From: Dethiobacter sp.
GTDB taxonomy: Bacteria; Bacillota; Dethiobacteria; DTU022; UBA8154
Direction: 5' to 3'
NCBI GenBank assembly: GCA_003605065.1
Contig: QZJM01000072.1
Location: forward strand, 1-52,600
Length of the DNA stretch: 52,600 nt
A program made the position numbers and the translations under genes. Shown here piece after piece: positions 24,569-33,717 of this stretch; positions within the stretch are counted from its first letter, which is position 1; each line of letters starts with the position of its first letter. A model generated the notes under the pieces. It made no database searches. It was not told the origin of the DNA and saw nothing but the letters and a program-made list of their open reading frames with translations.

Positions 24569-25840
24569 TTATTTCACCTCCCCGAGCTCCAGGGGGTGGG
24601 CTATAACCCCCGCTACTGCTGAAGCTGCCGCTACGGCAGGGCCTGCCAGGTATACCTGGCTCTGGCGATGGCCCATCCGCCCCACAAAATTGCGGTTGGT
24701 GGTAGCCACGGCCACTTCTCCCTCCGCCAGGATACCCATGTGCCCTCCCAGGCAGGGGCCGCAGGTGGGCGTGCTGATGGCTGCTTCGGCTTCGGCAAAA
24801 ATCTCCAGGAGCCCCTCACGCATGGCCTGCAGGTAAACAGCCGGGGTGGCCGGAATAATAATAAGTCGTACGCCCGGGTGAACCTTCCTGCCTTTTAAGA
24901 GGGACGCTGCCTGGCGCAGGTCTTCCAACCTGCCGTTGGTGCAGGAACCGATCACTACCTGGTCTATCTTTGTTCCGGCCAGGCTGGAAACAGGCCGGGC
25001 ATTAGCCGGGCTGAAAGGAGCGGAAACCTGAGGTTCCAGGTTTTCTACATTCCATTTAAATTCCTGTAACACGGGAGCATCCTCATCGCCCAGGATAACT
25101 TCGTAAGGCCTACTGGCCCTGCCTTCAAGATATTGGAGGGTTATGGCATCAGGAGGGATAAGGCCTGCTTTGGCCCCGGCCTCTATGGCCATGTTGGAAA
25201 TAGAAAAGCGGGCATCCATATTCAGTTGGGATATTACCGGCCCTGTGAATTCCAGCGCGGCATAGCGTGCTCCATCTACGCCCAGCTGCCCGATGGTATA
25301 TAAAATAAGGTCTTTACCGCTTACCCATGGTGACAGCCTGCCTTGAAAAATAATCCTGATGGTGGGGGGAACTTTAAACCAGAGTTCCCCCGTAGCCATT
25401 ACAGCCGCAAGATCCGTGCTCCCCACACCGGTAGCAAAGGCACCCAGAGCGCCGTAGGTGCAGGTATGGGAATCAGCTCCCACTACTACTTCCCCCGGTA
25501 AAACCAGCCCCAATTCCGGCAGGAGGGCATGTTCCACACCCATGCGCCCAACGTCATAATAGTGAACAATTTCCTGCTGGCAGGCAAACGAGCGCATCAG
25601 CTTTACCTGCTCCGCTGACTGAATATCTTTATTGGGGGTAAAATGGTCCGGGATAAGGGCAATACGCTCCTTATCAAAAACCCTATCAACCCCGATTTTC
25701 CTGAATTCGTTTATGGCCACCGGTGCCGTGATATCATTTCCCAGGGCCATATCTATCCGGGCATTAATTAATTCACCGGGAAAGACTTCCTTTTTCCCGG
25801 CAGCCTTGGCCAGGATCTTTTCCGCTATTGTCTGCCCCAT
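24569..25840 (-). CDS. leuC: 3-isopropylmalate dehydratase large subunit
   Basis: The product has 423 residues, the archaeal/clostridial short LeuC type. The [4Fe-4S] ligands lie in VVIGSCTNGRLEDL and TPTCGPCLGGHMG. VVGADSHTCTYGALGAFATGVGSTDLA is the family signature. GGGGGAG is 6 nt from the ATG. leuA and leuB are not nearby: between leuC and ilvH there is only a 269-bp gap that holds a Noc-type palindrome and alternative hairpins. Confidence 0.94.
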   Translation of the reverse strand: MGQTIAEKILAKAAGKKEVFPGELINARIDMALGNDITAPVAINEFRKIGVDRVFDKERIALIPDHFTPNKDIQSAEQVKLMRSFACQQEIVHYYDVGRMGVEHALLPELGLVLPGEVVVGADSHTCTYGALGAFATGVGSTDLAAVMATGELWFKVPPTIRIIFQGRLSPWVSGKDLILYTIGQLGVDGARYAALEFTGPVISQLNMDARFSISNMAIEAGAKAGLIPPDAITLQYLEGRASRPYEVILGDEDAPVLQEFKWNVENLEPQVSAPFSPANARPVSSLAGTKIDQVVIGSCTNGRLEDLRQAASLLKGRKVHPGVRLIIIPATPAVYLQAMREGLLEIFAEAEAAISTPTCGPCLGGHMGILAEGEVAVATTNRNFVGRMGHRQSQVYLAGPAVAAASAVAGVIAHPLELGEVK

Positions 25841-25914
25841 AACTTTCTCCCCCTTTACAAAACTCTAACAATCTTCATTCTACTATAAAATTTTTTGCTT
25901 GTATATATTTTCGG

Positions 25915-25975
25915 TACGGAACCGCTTAAAGATAAATAGCCGCCCGGGGGAAAAACAGGCGGTTAAGTACGAAAA
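25915..25975 (-). promoter_or_regulatory. Possible alternative-hairpin leader upstream of leuC
   Basis: On the minus strand AACCGC can pair with a downstream GCGGTT (flanked by GTAC on both sides), while the overlapping CCGCCTG can pair with CGGGCGG. The two pairings exclude each other, which suggests attenuator-like control or an ilv-operon terminator. There is no strong U-run and no T-box signature. Confidence 0.3.
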
Positions 25976-26045
25976 AAGGGCTGTAGAGACCGGGACCGTA
26001 TAACTTGCCTAATCAAGAGCCGCAGCTTAACTTCAGCCTGTGGGT

Positions 26046-26059
26046 ATTTCCCGGGAAAT
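26046..26059. promoter_or_regulatory. Perfect Noc-binding site (NBS)
   Basis: ATTTCCCGGGAAAT is an exact match to the 14-bp palindrome bound by Bacillus subtilis Noc. With one flanking base each side, 15 of 16 positions match TATTTCCCGGGAAATA. It is intergenic (ilvH-leuC). A noc-like gene is at 49794-50633. Confidence 0.7.
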
Positions 26060-26109
26060 CCCCCTTCGTTGCTGGAGGAAAGCTAAAATGCTCTCTTTCC
26101 CAGGGGGCT

Positions 26110-26610
26110 TTAGGCCTTCATGTCCCGGGTAATTTTACTGCCTCGCAATAAGGAAATTTTTCCGGTAGAAGCGATCTCCTTGATACCAAATTCCTGCATC
26201 ATCATCAGAAAAGCATGCAGTTTCTGTTCGTCTCCTGTGACCTCAATAATCATGGAGTCAGGAGACAAGTCAATAATTTTGGCACGGAAGGTAGCTGCCA
26301 TCTGTTGAATTTCACTGCGCCTGCCGGGTTCCGCCTTAACTTTGACCAACATCAGTTCACGTCCCACCGAAGGTTCATCGGTCATATCGCTTACTTTGAG
26401 GACATTAACCAGTTTGTTAAGCTGCTTGACAATTTGCTCCACGGTAAGGGGATCTGCTTCCACGGTAACGGTCATACGGGAAATTCCCGGCTCCATGGTC
26501 CGTCCCACGGCAATATTTTGAATATTATATCCCCTGCGGCTGAAAAGCCCCGAAACCCTGGTCAGTACTCCGGGACGGTCTTCCACCAGTATGGCCAGCA
26601 TTCTTTTCAC
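26110..26610 (-). CDS. ilvH: Acetolactate synthase small (regulatory) subunit
   Basis: The product has 166 residues with an N-terminal ACT domain (MLAILVEDRPGVLTRVSGLFSRRGYNIQNIAVG) and the C-terminal ALS_ss region (RREL-type GRELMLVKVKAEPGRR). It binds valine and gives feedback control of IlvB. It starts with a GTG at 26610, exactly at the ilvB stop (coupled); an ATG three codons later is possible. It is the last gene of the T-box operon. Confidence 0.95.
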   Translation of the reverse strand: MKRMLAILVEDRPGVLTRVSGLFSRRGYNIQNIAVGRTMEPGISRMTVTVEADPLTVEQIVKQLNKLVNVLKVSDMTDEPSVGRELMLVKVKAEPGRRSEIQQMAATFRAKIIDLSPDSMIIEVTGDEQKLHAFLMMMQEFGIKEIASTGKISLLRGSKITRDMKA

Positions 26611-28301
26611 TATTCCTCACCCCCGATCATTTCTACAATAGAGGTGTTGGGGGCCACCATAGGCAGGACATTCTCTTCGGGATCTACCTGAAAATCGATC
26701 ACTACCGGGCCCGGTGTATTAAGTGCAGCTTCAATCGCTGCCGCTACCTCTTCCGGCCTGGTAACGCGAAACCCGCTGGCTCCATAAGCCTCTGCCAGGC
26801 TTACGAAATCGGGGCTTCCGGCCAGAGAACTATGGGCATAACGGCCGCCGTAGAAAAATTTCTGCCACTGCCGCACCATCCCCAGGTACTGGTTATTGAT
26901 AATAGCCACTTTTACAGGGATATTATAGCAGACTGCTGTGGCCAGTTCCTGGGAATTCATCTGAAAACTGCCGTCCCCGGCGATACAAACAACCTGTTTT
27001 TCGGGAAAGGCCATCTGTGCTCCTATAGCGGCAGGAAAACCGAAGCCCATGGTCCCCAGACCGCCTGAAGAGATCAGGGCGCGGGGTCTTTTTACGCGGT
27101 AATATTGCGCTGCCCACATCTGGTGCTGGCCCACGTCAGTAGTTACAATTGCTTCTCCTCCCGTCAGGCGGTAAAGCTCTTCAATAACATACTGCGGCTT
27201 CAGGCAGCTTCCAGGCTCCTGCCGGTAACGCAGGGGGTTAGAGGCTTTCCATTCCAGAACTTTTTGGCACCATTCCCGGGTATTGTGTATATCACCATCA
27301 GCAGGTTGGAGACGTTTAAGGAGCTCTTTTAGTACCAGCTTGACATCTCCCACAATTGGTATATGGGTTACTACATTTTTACCTATTTCCGCCGGGTCAA
27401 TATCGATATGAATAATCTGCGCCTGGGGAGCGAAAGTTTCAAGCTTTCCCGTAACACGATCGTCAAAACGGGCACCCACGGCAATGAGTAAATCTGATTC
27501 GTTAATGGCATTGTTGGCAGCGTAAGTGCCATGCATCCCCGGCATCCCCAGGAAATAATCGTAGTCACAGGGAACACCCCCCATGCCTGTCAGGGTTGTT
27601 GTTACAGGGATGGAAACTTTCCGGGAGAGTTCCAGGAGTTCTTCATGGGCTCCCGAACTGATCACTCCCCCACCGGCATAAAGAAGAGGCCTTTGGGCTT
27701 TTTTAATGGCATTTGCCGCCCTGGCAATCTGCCCTGTATGGCCTTCGTACGTGGGCCTGTAGGTAGACATTTCCACCTGTGCCGGGTAGGCAAAGTCCCC
27801 TTCCTGGGCCTGCAGATCCTTGGGCAGATCGATGAGCACCGGTCCCTTGCGGCCGGTGCTGGCCACGTAAAAAGCCTCTTTTAAGACGTAGGGGAGCTCA
27901 TTAATATCCTTAATAAGGTAATTATGCTTGGTTATGGGCATGGTAATGCCGGTAATATCGGCTTCCTGAAAGGCATCGGTTCCGATAAAAGATGTGGCCA
28001 CCTGGCCGGTAATAGCCACCAGGGGAATAGAATCCATATAAGCCGTAGCAATTCCCGTTACCAGATTGGTGGCACCCGGCCCTGATGTAGCAATAACCAC
28101 ACCGGGTTTGCCGCTGGCCCTGGCATAACCATCAGCTGCATGTGCCGCTCCCTGCTCATGGCGGGTTAAAATATGCCTGATTCCTTTTTTGAAAATCTCG
28201 TCATAAAGGGTTAAGACAGCCCCGCCGGGAAAGCCAAAAATTACGTCGACGCCTTCTGCTTCCAGGCAGGCCAGGACCATCTGCGCGCCTGTTAATCGCA
28301 T
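26610..28301 (-). CDS. ilvB: Acetolactate synthase large subunit
   Basis: The product has 563 residues of the ThDP family. The catalytic Glu lies in [20 protein letters not shown]. The FAD and beta-domain segment is [17 protein letters not shown]. ThDP-Mg binding is [39 protein letters not shown]. It makes acetolactate and acetohydroxybutyrate for valine, leucine and isoleucine. It overlaps ilvD by 10 nt and abuts ilvH. GGGGAGG is 8 nt from the ATG. Confidence 0.97.
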   Translation of the reverse strand: MRLTGAQMVLACLEAEGVDVIFGFPGGAVLTLYDEIFKKGIRHILTRHEQGAAHAADGYARASGKPGVVIATSGPGATNLVTGIATAYMDSIPLVAITGQVATSFIGTDAFQEADITGITMPITKHNYLIKDINELPYVLKEAFYVASTGRKGPVLIDLPKDLQAQEGDFAYPAQVEMSTYRPTYEGHTGQIARAANAIKKAQRPLLYAGGGVISSGAHEELLELSRKVSIPVTTTLTGMGGVPCDYDYFLGMPGMHGTYAANNAINESDLLIAVGARFDDRVTGKLETFAPQAQIIHIDIDPAEIGKNVVTHIPIVGDVKLVLKELLKRLQPADGDIHNTREWCQKVLEWKASNPLRYRQEPGSCLKPQYVIEELYRLTGGEAIVTTDVGQHQMWAAQYYRVKRPRALISSGGLGTMGFGFPAAIGAQMAFPEKQVVCIAGDGSFQMNSQELATAVCYNIPVKVAIINNQYLGMVRQWQKFFYGGRYAHSSLAGSPDFVSLAEAYGASGFRVTRPEEVAAAIEAALNTPGPVVIDFQVDPEENVLPMVAPNTSIVEMIGGEE

Positions 28302-29980
28302 TTCTCTATCCTCCCCTTCTCCGGTTCCAGGATCGCCCCTTTTCCCGCTGAACTAACCTGGGCGGCATAGCGCAGCAGATAACCGCTTTTAATCTTGGGC
28401 TCGGGAAGCTGCAGGTTTTCCAGGCGCTCTTTCCATTCCTGCGGTGAAATCAACAAGTCCAGGCGCCTTCCGGGAATATCTATGGCAATAGTGTCTCCTT
28501 CCTGTACTAGGGCCAGGGGGCCCCTTTCCATGGCTTCCGGAGATATATGCCCTATGGAAGCGCCCCTGGTGGCGCCGGAAAAGCGGCCGTCCGTAATAAG
28601 GGCCACTTCTTTATCCAGCCCCATGCCTGCTACCGCCGAGGTAGGGGCCAGCATTTCCCTCATCCCGGGGCCGCCTTTGGGGCCCTCAAAACGTATCACG
28701 ATAACATCCCCCGGGACAATTTTTCCTCCCAGCACGGCCTCCACGGCCGCCTCCTCGCTTTCGAACACCCGCGCCCTTAAGGTCCGCTGCTGCATTTCCG
28801 GTGCCACAGCGCCCTGTTTAACCACCGCGCCCCCCGGGGCCAGGTTGCCGAAAAGAACAGCCAGCCCTCCTTCGGGGCGGCAGGGGTCATCCAGGAAGCG
28901 TATCACCCTGCCATCGGGCGGGGGTGCACTGGCAAAGTTAACGCTGACCTTTTCAGTGGTAACGGTTACAAGCTCTGTATCTATCAGACCGTTTTTAGCC
29001 AGTTCTTTCATTACGGCCTGGATGCCGCCAGCCTTATCCAGGTCTTCGATATGATCCGGGCCGGCGGGACTTAAAAGGCACAGCTGGGGCGTGCGCCCGC
29101 TGATGACGTTAATCTCGTTTAGATCCCAACTAATCCCCCGTTCATTGGCAATAGCAGGAAGGTGTAAGATAGTGTTGGTAGAACACCCCAGGGCCATATC
29201 CACGGCCAGGGCGTTGCGAAAGGCCCTGGCCGTCATAATTTTAGATGGCCGGAGATCCTTTTTCCAAACTTCCATAATCTTCATGCCCGCTTCCTTGGCC
29301 ATTCTCAGGCGCCTGGCCATTACGGCCGGCACGGTGCCGTTTCCGGGGAGGGCCATACCCAGAGCCTCCGTTATACAGTTCATAGAGTTAGCTGTAAACA
29401 TTCCCGCACAGGATCCGCAACCCGGACAGGCAGCCATCTCCAGTTCACCCAGCTCCTTCTCTGTAAGACGCCCGGCCTTAACAGCTCCCACCGCTTCAAA
29501 AACGTTGCTGAGATCCACCGGGCGACCCTGAAACTCACCGGCAAGCATGGGGCCCCCGCTTATAAAGACGGCGGGCAGATCCAGACGCCCTGCCGCCATG
29601 AGCATCCCCGGGACGATCTTGTCGCAGTTAGGGATAAAGACAAGGGCGTCGAAACCATGGGCCTGTACCATGGCCTCCACGGAGTCTGCAATAAGTTCCC
29701 TGCTGGCCAGGGAATATTTCATTCCTGTATGGCCCATGGCTATACCGTCACAGATGCCGATGGTTGAAAACTCCACCGGTACGCCGCCGGCGGCATATAC
29801 TCCGGCCTTTACCGCTCCAGCAATTTTATCAAGATGAATATGGCCGGGGATAATCTCATTGGCTGAATTTACGACACCGACAAGAGGCTTCTCCAGCTCT
29901 GAAGGAAGGTAACCCATGGCATAAAAAAGAGAGCGATGGGGAGCTTTTTCCAATCCTTTTTTAACCAGCTCGCTGCGCAA
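28292..29980 (-). CDS. ilvD: Dihydroxy-acid dehydratase
   Basis: The product has 562 residues. The Fe-S cysteines lie in [14 protein letters not shown] and [33 protein letters not shown] and [20 protein letters not shown] are family marks. It makes the 2-keto acids of valine and isoleucine. The TTG start has GAGGAGG 8 nt upstream. ilvC (ketol-acid reductoisomerase), the intervening pathway step, is not in the window. It is 30 nt after ilvE. Confidence 0.97.
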   Translation of the reverse strand: MRSELVKKGLEKAPHRSLFYAMGYLPSELEKPLVGVVNSANEIIPGHIHLDKIAGAVKAGVYAAGGVPVEFSTIGICDGIAMGHTGMKYSLASRELIADSVEAMVQAHGFDALVFIPNCDKIVPGMLMAAGRLDLPAVFISGGPMLAGEFQGRPVDLSNVFEAVGAVKAGRLTEKELGELEMAACPGCGSCAGMFTANSMNCITEALGMALPGNGTVPAVMARRLRMAKEAGMKIMEVWKKDLRPSKIMTARAFRNALAVDMALGCSTNTILHLPAIANERGISWDLNEINVISGRTPQLCLLSPAGPDHIEDLDKAGGIQAVMKELAKNGLIDTELVTVTTEKVSVNFASAPPPDGRVIRFLDDPCRPEGGLAVLFGNLAPGGAVVKQGAVAPEMQQRTLRARVFESEEAAVEAVLGGKIVPGDVIVIRFEGPKGGPGMREMLAPTSAVAGMGLDKEVALITDGRFSGATRGASIGHISPEAMERGPLALVQEGDTIAIDIPGRRLDLLISPQEWKERLENLQLPEPKIKSGYLLRYAAQVSSAGKGAILEPEKGRIEKCD

Positions 29981-30010
29981 TTTTTCTGCCTCCTCTTTGT
30001 ATTTATTTAA

Positions 30011-30892
30011 TTACGGGTATACGGGCGTACCGTTATGCTGGACGTAATCATGGAATTTCCGCATGAGATTCCTGGTAACCGCCCCGGGTATTCCTTCACC
30101 GACGGTACGCCTGTCAATAGAGATAACAGGTATTAGTTCGGCTGCTGTTCCCGTTAAAAAACACTCCCGGGAAATATAAAGATCATGACGTGTAAAGGGA
30201 AGCTCCTTAACAGTTAAACCTTCCTGCCCGGCAATTTCTATGACCGTATTACGTGTAATACCTTCCAGGATCCCCAAATAAGGAGGAGGGGTTATAAGTT
30301 CTCCGTTCTTGTTTATAATAAAAATATTGCACCCGGAACCTTCCACCACATAGCCCTGGGTATTTAAGACTATGGCTTCCATTACACCGGCCTGGGCCGC
30401 CTCTATCTTAACGAGGATATTGTTCAGATAGTTCAGGGATTTAATACGGGGTTCCATGGTATCAGCAGTACGCTGGCGTGTAACGGCCGTGACAACTTCC
30501 AGTCCCCGGTCATAAAACTCCTGGGGAAAAAGAGAAATCTTATCGGCAATTATTACCATACTGGCCCGGGTACATTTTCTGGGATCTAACCCCAGGTCTC
30601 CTGCACCACGGGAAACTACGGTCCTGATATAGGCATCATGCAGGTTGTTCCTGCGTACCGTTTCCAGGGTGGCCTCTTTCATTTCCTCCATGGAAAGAGG
30701 AATATCAAGCAAGATGTGGCGGGCAGATTCGTAAAGCCTTTCCAGGTGCTCCTGTAATTTAAAAATGCGGCCGTTGTAAGCCCTGGTCCCTTCAAAAACC
30801 CCGTCACCATAGAGATAACCGTGATCGAAAACTGAAACTTTAGCCTCTTCCTTTGGCCGGAATACACCGTCAATATAAATCTGAATGCTCAT
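30011..30892 (-). CDS. ilvE: Branched-chain amino acid aminotransferase
   Basis: The product has 293 residues from the ATG at 30892 (MSIQIYIDGVFRPKEEAKV). It is a class IV PLP enzyme with FEGTRAYNGRIFKLQEHLERL, the catalytic-lysine region PRIKSLNYLNNILVK and EGSGCNIFIINKNGE. It performs the last step of valine, leucine and isoleucine synthesis. It is first in the T-box operon. The strong ribosome binding site GGGGAGGTG is 40 nt upstream and is separated from the ATG by a long hairpin (30898-30927). A TTG at 30913 lies in the hairpin loop and has no ribosome binding site. Confidence 0.95.
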   Translation of the reverse strand: MSIQIYIDGVFRPKEEAKVSVFDHGYLYGDGVFEGTRAYNGRIFKLQEHLERLYESARHILLDIPLSMEEMKEATLETVRRNNLHDAYIRTVVSRGAGDLGLDPRKCTRASMVIIADKISLFPQEFYDRGLEVVTAVTRQRTADTMEPRIKSLNYLNNILVKIEAAQAGVMEAIVLNTQGYVVEGSGCNIFIINKNGELITPPPYLGILEGITRNTVIEIAGQEGLTVKELPFTRHDLYISRECFLTGTAAELIPVISIDRRTVGEGIPGAVTRNLMRKFHDYVQHNGTPVYP

Positions 30893-30937
30893 CTTAAGTC
30901 TGATCCCCGGCAAGCCGAAAACCAGACTTTCACCTCC
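30890..30937 (-). promoter_or_regulatory. Hairpin-bridged Shine-Dalgarno of ilvE
   Basis: On the minus strand GGAGG (30937-30933) is followed by TGAAA, the arm GTCTGGTTTTCGGC (30927-30914), a two-base turn, the arm GCCGGGGATCAGAC (30911-30898), TTAAG and ATG (30892). All 14 positions can pair (10 Watson-Crick, 4 G-U), although the innermost pair must open for a four-base loop. Linear spacing is 40 nt; folded spacing is 10 nt. Confidence 0.6.
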
Positions 30938-30980
30938 CCTCTTATTGCTTCTCCATTCTTTAAAAAAGCTCCTTTTTATA

Positions 30981-31262
30981 AAAAAGCCCCTTCATCCTTT
31001 GCAAGGGACGAAGGAGCCAGCTCCGCGGTACCACCCTTATTGCCCTTTTTAAACAGGGCCACTTCAAGCGCAAACCTCTCCTTTTAACGGTCTTACCGTC
31101 CCCCCCTACCTTTCAGTCCCCTATTTTACGGGAATGGTTACCTGCTTTCAGGGAGGAGCTCCGGGGTGACCGGGATAACAACTCCCCACCGGCTCCCAGC
31201 ACCACCGGCTCTCTGTAGAAGAGAAATATCTCCTTATGTCCCCGTCATTGCTTTTGCAATTA
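30981..31262 (-). promoter_or_regulatory. T-box leader of ilvE-ilvD-ilvB-ilvH
   Basis: On the minus strand the leader has the stem I AGAGAG-GCCGGTGG motif (about 31209-31190), the antiterminator T-box AGGGTGGTACCGCG (31037-31024) that binds the uncharged tRNA CCA end, and a terminator (GCTCCTTCGTCC pairing with GGATGAAGGGGC, then six U) at 31017-30981. The likely specifier is GTC followed by A at 31170-31168, just before ACCCCGGAGC, which points to valine (tRNA-Val GAC). GTT or ATC nearby cannot be excluded by eye. Uncharged tRNA would turn the operon on. Confidence 0.9.
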
Positions 31263-31344
31263 TGGAATTCAGTAAAAAAGAAAAAAAGATACATCCTGTA
31301 TATTTAAAAAATAAGACAGATCCCCTGGGAAATTATTGTTTTTA

Positions 31345-31373
31345 ATTATATATGCACGGTATTTTTTTGTCAA
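31345..31373 (-). promoter_or_regulatory. Consensus promoter of the ilv T-box operon
   Basis: On the minus strand TTGACA (31373-31368), a 17-nt spacer and TATAAT (31350-31345) are exact sigma-A consensus hexamers at ideal spacing, upstream of the T-box stem I. Confidence 0.85.
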
Positions 31374-31448
31374 TAAGCTAAACGGCCGGTTTGCCTTTTT
31401 TGACCGGTATATTTTTTCCAAAGGCTTCCGGGAATCTGCCGGGCGGCT

Positions 31449-31991
31449 CTAAAACTCTTTAATTACTTCTTCCACAGAAGTTAATTCTGCTCCGTATATC
31501 TTGGTCATGTAATCTAAACCGTTCTTATACTCTTCTTCCGTAATATCTTCGGCCGCATTACCGGGAATAACTATGCGGTAACCCCAGTGATAAGCATCCG
31601 CTGCCGTGTGACGCACACATATATTAACCAGCAGGCCCGTTATAATTAAAGTATCAACTTTGAGTTCATCCAGCAGCAGGTGGAGATCGGTTTGGAAAAA
31701 GCCGCTGTACCTCCGCTTGGGAACAACATAATCTCCTGCTGCCGGTTTCAGCTCTTCAATTATTTCTGCGCCTTCCGTACCGGCCAGGGCATGATCGCCC
31801 CATAAAAGCAGCTCCCTGTCGATACCCTTAAGATGGCTGTCATTACAATAAATTACAGGTATCCCCTTTACACGGGCTGTTTGAATCAGCTTTCTTAAGG
31901 GAGAAATTATGCTTGCGGCACGCTTGCATTTTAAATCCCCCTTAACAAAATCATTAAGCATGTCGACAACGAGAACGGCTTTCCCTGACAC
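31449..31991 (-). CDS. Isochorismatase-like cysteine hydrolase
   Basis: The product has 180 residues. The catalytic triad of the family is present: D10 (VLVVDMLNDF), K92 (VPKRRYSGFF) and C125 (GLLVNICVRHTAADAYHWGY). Members hydrolyse nicotinamide, isochorismate, N-carbamoylsarcosine or other amides. YSGFFQTDLHLLLDELKVDTLIITG is common to uncharacterised Firmicute members, so I do not name a substrate. The GTG start has GGGGGG 8 nt upstream. It is a single-gene unit bounded by a terminator upstream and the T-box promoter downstream. Confidence 0.9.
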   Translation of the reverse strand: MSGKAVLVVDMLNDFVKGDLKCKRAASIISPLRKLIQTARVKGIPVIYCNDSHLKGIDRELLLWGDHALAGTEGAEIIEELKPAAGDYVVPKRRYSGFFQTDLHLLLDELKVDTLIITGLLVNICVRHTAADAYHWGYRIVIPGNAAEDITEEEYKNGLDYMTKIYGAELTSVEEVIKEF

Positions 31992-32016
31992 CTATGTTTC
32001 CCCCCTGTTTAATGAT

Positions 32017-32060
32017 TTTAATAAGGAAGCCAAAAGGCTTCCTTATTAAATTTCCCTTTA
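32017..32060 (-). terminator. Terminator downstream of the carboxyltransferase gene
   Basis: TTTAATAAGGAAGCC and GGCTTCCTTATTAAA form a perfect 15-bp stem with an AAAA loop on either strand. It separates the carboxyltransferase gene from the cysteine hydrolase gene. Confidence 0.7.
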
Positions 32061-32126
32061 AATTATATTTTTCCTTCCTGAAAAACTTTCCGCCTAAATA
32101 TTTGTGCAAGGGTTTCAAATCATCCT

Positions 32127-33653
32127 TCATGCGCTGGGGTAAGTAAAATATTTTTGCTCCTCCTGGCTATCGCAGCACAACAGCGTTTCATCGACCGTAT
32201 ATAGTTTATCAAGATGCAAAGGAGCAGGAGCATCCGGAGAGTTTTGCAGGGAAACGTTACCGGCCTGCTTTTGGCGCGGAACCTCTGCTTTTACGGCGGA
32301 AGTGTGTGTATTACCATGTCTCTGTTTAAAAAATGCCTGGGCTACCTGCGGGAAAAGAATGTAAGAGAGCAGATCTTCCTCATTGGTGATTTCGTTTTTC
32401 ATTTCCTCCCTCGTTTTTTCCAGCTGGGGCTCCAGCAAATCGGCAGGCCTACCCCTGAAAGGTTCCTCCTCTCTTAATACTTTCTTTAAAAGGTCCGGAT
32501 CTATTTCCCCCGGGGGCTGGCCGTAGAGTCCTTTCAGATAGTTCTTAACTTCTGTCAGGATTACCTTATAGCGTTCATCGGTAAGAACGTTCATAACAGC
32601 CTGTGTTCCTACAATCTGGCTTGAAGGCGTCACCAGCGGAGGGTAACCCAGTTCTGCCCGGACACGGGGGATTTCTTTCAGGACTTCACCAAGCCGGTGT
32701 AAAGCATTCTGGCTGGAAAGCTGGGAAATGAGGTTGGAAATCATCCCGCCGGGAACCTGGTAATTTAACACGGCGGTATCAACTCCCATGACCAGATCCA
32801 GGGGAATATCGTAGCCGGAACGGATTTTTTTAAAATACTCGGCTATGCGGGTAATAAGCTCAAGATCTAACCCGCTGTCATAAGGCGTGCCTTTCAAGGC
32901 GGCGACCATGCTCTCGGCAGCCGGCTGAGAAGACCCGTGGGAAAGAGAGGAAACAGCCGTATCCACCACATCACATCCGGCTTCAATAGCCTTAAGATAA
33001 GACATGGAGGCCATTCCGCTGGTAAAGTGCGAATGAAGCTGCACGGGAACCTTCAGGTTTTCTTTAAGCCTGGCCACCAACTCGAAAGCGTCATATGGGG
33101 AAATAAGCCCGGCCATGTCCTTTATGGCAATGGAATCTGCTCCTTTTTTTTCCATCTCCACAGCCAGATCCACAAAGTGAGGGATATTGTGCAGGGGGCT
33201 GGTGGTATAGCTGATGGTGGCCTGAGCATGTGCTCCTGCTTCCTTTGTCGCTTTCATGGCTGTTTCTATATTGCGTACATCGTTTAAAGCATCAAAAATA
33301 CGGATGATATCAATGCCATTTTTAACAGCACATTTAACAAAGGCTTTGGCAACATCATCCGGGTAATGACGGTAACCCACCAGGTTTTGTCCTCTTAAAA
33401 GCATCTGTAATTTGGATTTTTTAAAGCGCTCCCTCAAAAGGCGGAGTCTTTCCCAGGGGTCTTCATTGAGAAAACGCATACAGGAGTCAAAGGTAGCGCC
33501 CCCCCAGACCTCCAGGGAATGATAACCTACTTCATCGATTTCCGCAGCAATGGGAAGCATCTCTACGGTACGCATGCGCGTCGCCATTAACGACTGGTGA
33601 GCATCTCTTAACGTAGTATCGGTAATGCCGACCTTTTTTTTGATTATAGCCAA
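32127..33653 (-). CDS. Pyruvate/oxaloacetate carboxyltransferase without biotinyl domain
   Basis: The product has 508 residues. The DRE-TIM carboxyltransferase core has TDTTLRDAHQSLMATRMRT, the metal site (D of TTLRD, HSHFTSGMA) and the catalytic lysine in SIAIKDMAGLISPYDAFEL; the conserved C-terminal domain ends at NEEDLLSYILFPQVAQAFF. OadA or PycB proteins then normally carry an Ala/Pro linker and a biotinyl domain with MKM. Here about 50 linker-like residues follow and the gene stops, with no MKM. A separate biotin carrier elsewhere would be needed. The TTG start has GGAGG 10 nt upstream. It follows the FAD protein gene by 64 nt. Confidence 0.9.
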   Translation of the reverse strand: MAIIKKKVGITDTTLRDAHQSLMATRMRTVEMLPIAAEIDEVGYHSLEVWGGATFDSCMRFLNEDPWERLRLLRERFKKSKLQMLLRGQNLVGYRHYPDDVAKAFVKCAVKNGIDIIRIFDALNDVRNIETAMKATKEAGAHAQATISYTTSPLHNIPHFVDLAVEMEKKGADSIAIKDMAGLISPYDAFELVARLKENLKVPVQLHSHFTSGMASMSYLKAIEAGCDVVDTAVSSLSHGSSQPAAESMVAALKGTPYDSGLDLELITRIAEYFKKIRSGYDIPLDLVMGVDTAVLNYQVPGGMISNLISQLSSQNALHRLGEVLKEIPRVRAELGYPPLVTPSSQIVGTQAVMNVLTDERYKVILTEVKNYLKGLYGQPPGEIDPDLLKKVLREEEPFRGRPADLLEPQLEKTREEMKNEITNEEDLLSYILFPQVAQAFFKQRHGNTHTSAVKAEVPRQKQAGNVSLQNSPDAPAPLHLDKLYTVDETLLCCDSQEEQKYFTYPSA

Positions 33654-33717
33654 GCTCTTATTACCTCCTTTTTTTAATATAATATCGAGCGTTTGCTGGC
33701 AGAATTCCGTGTTGTCT

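Noticed and set aside
25861-26109. A T-box or known riboswitch upstream of leuC
   Set aside because: No AGGGTGG-type T-box, no antiterminator and no riboswitch core that I recognise; only alternative hairpins are seen.
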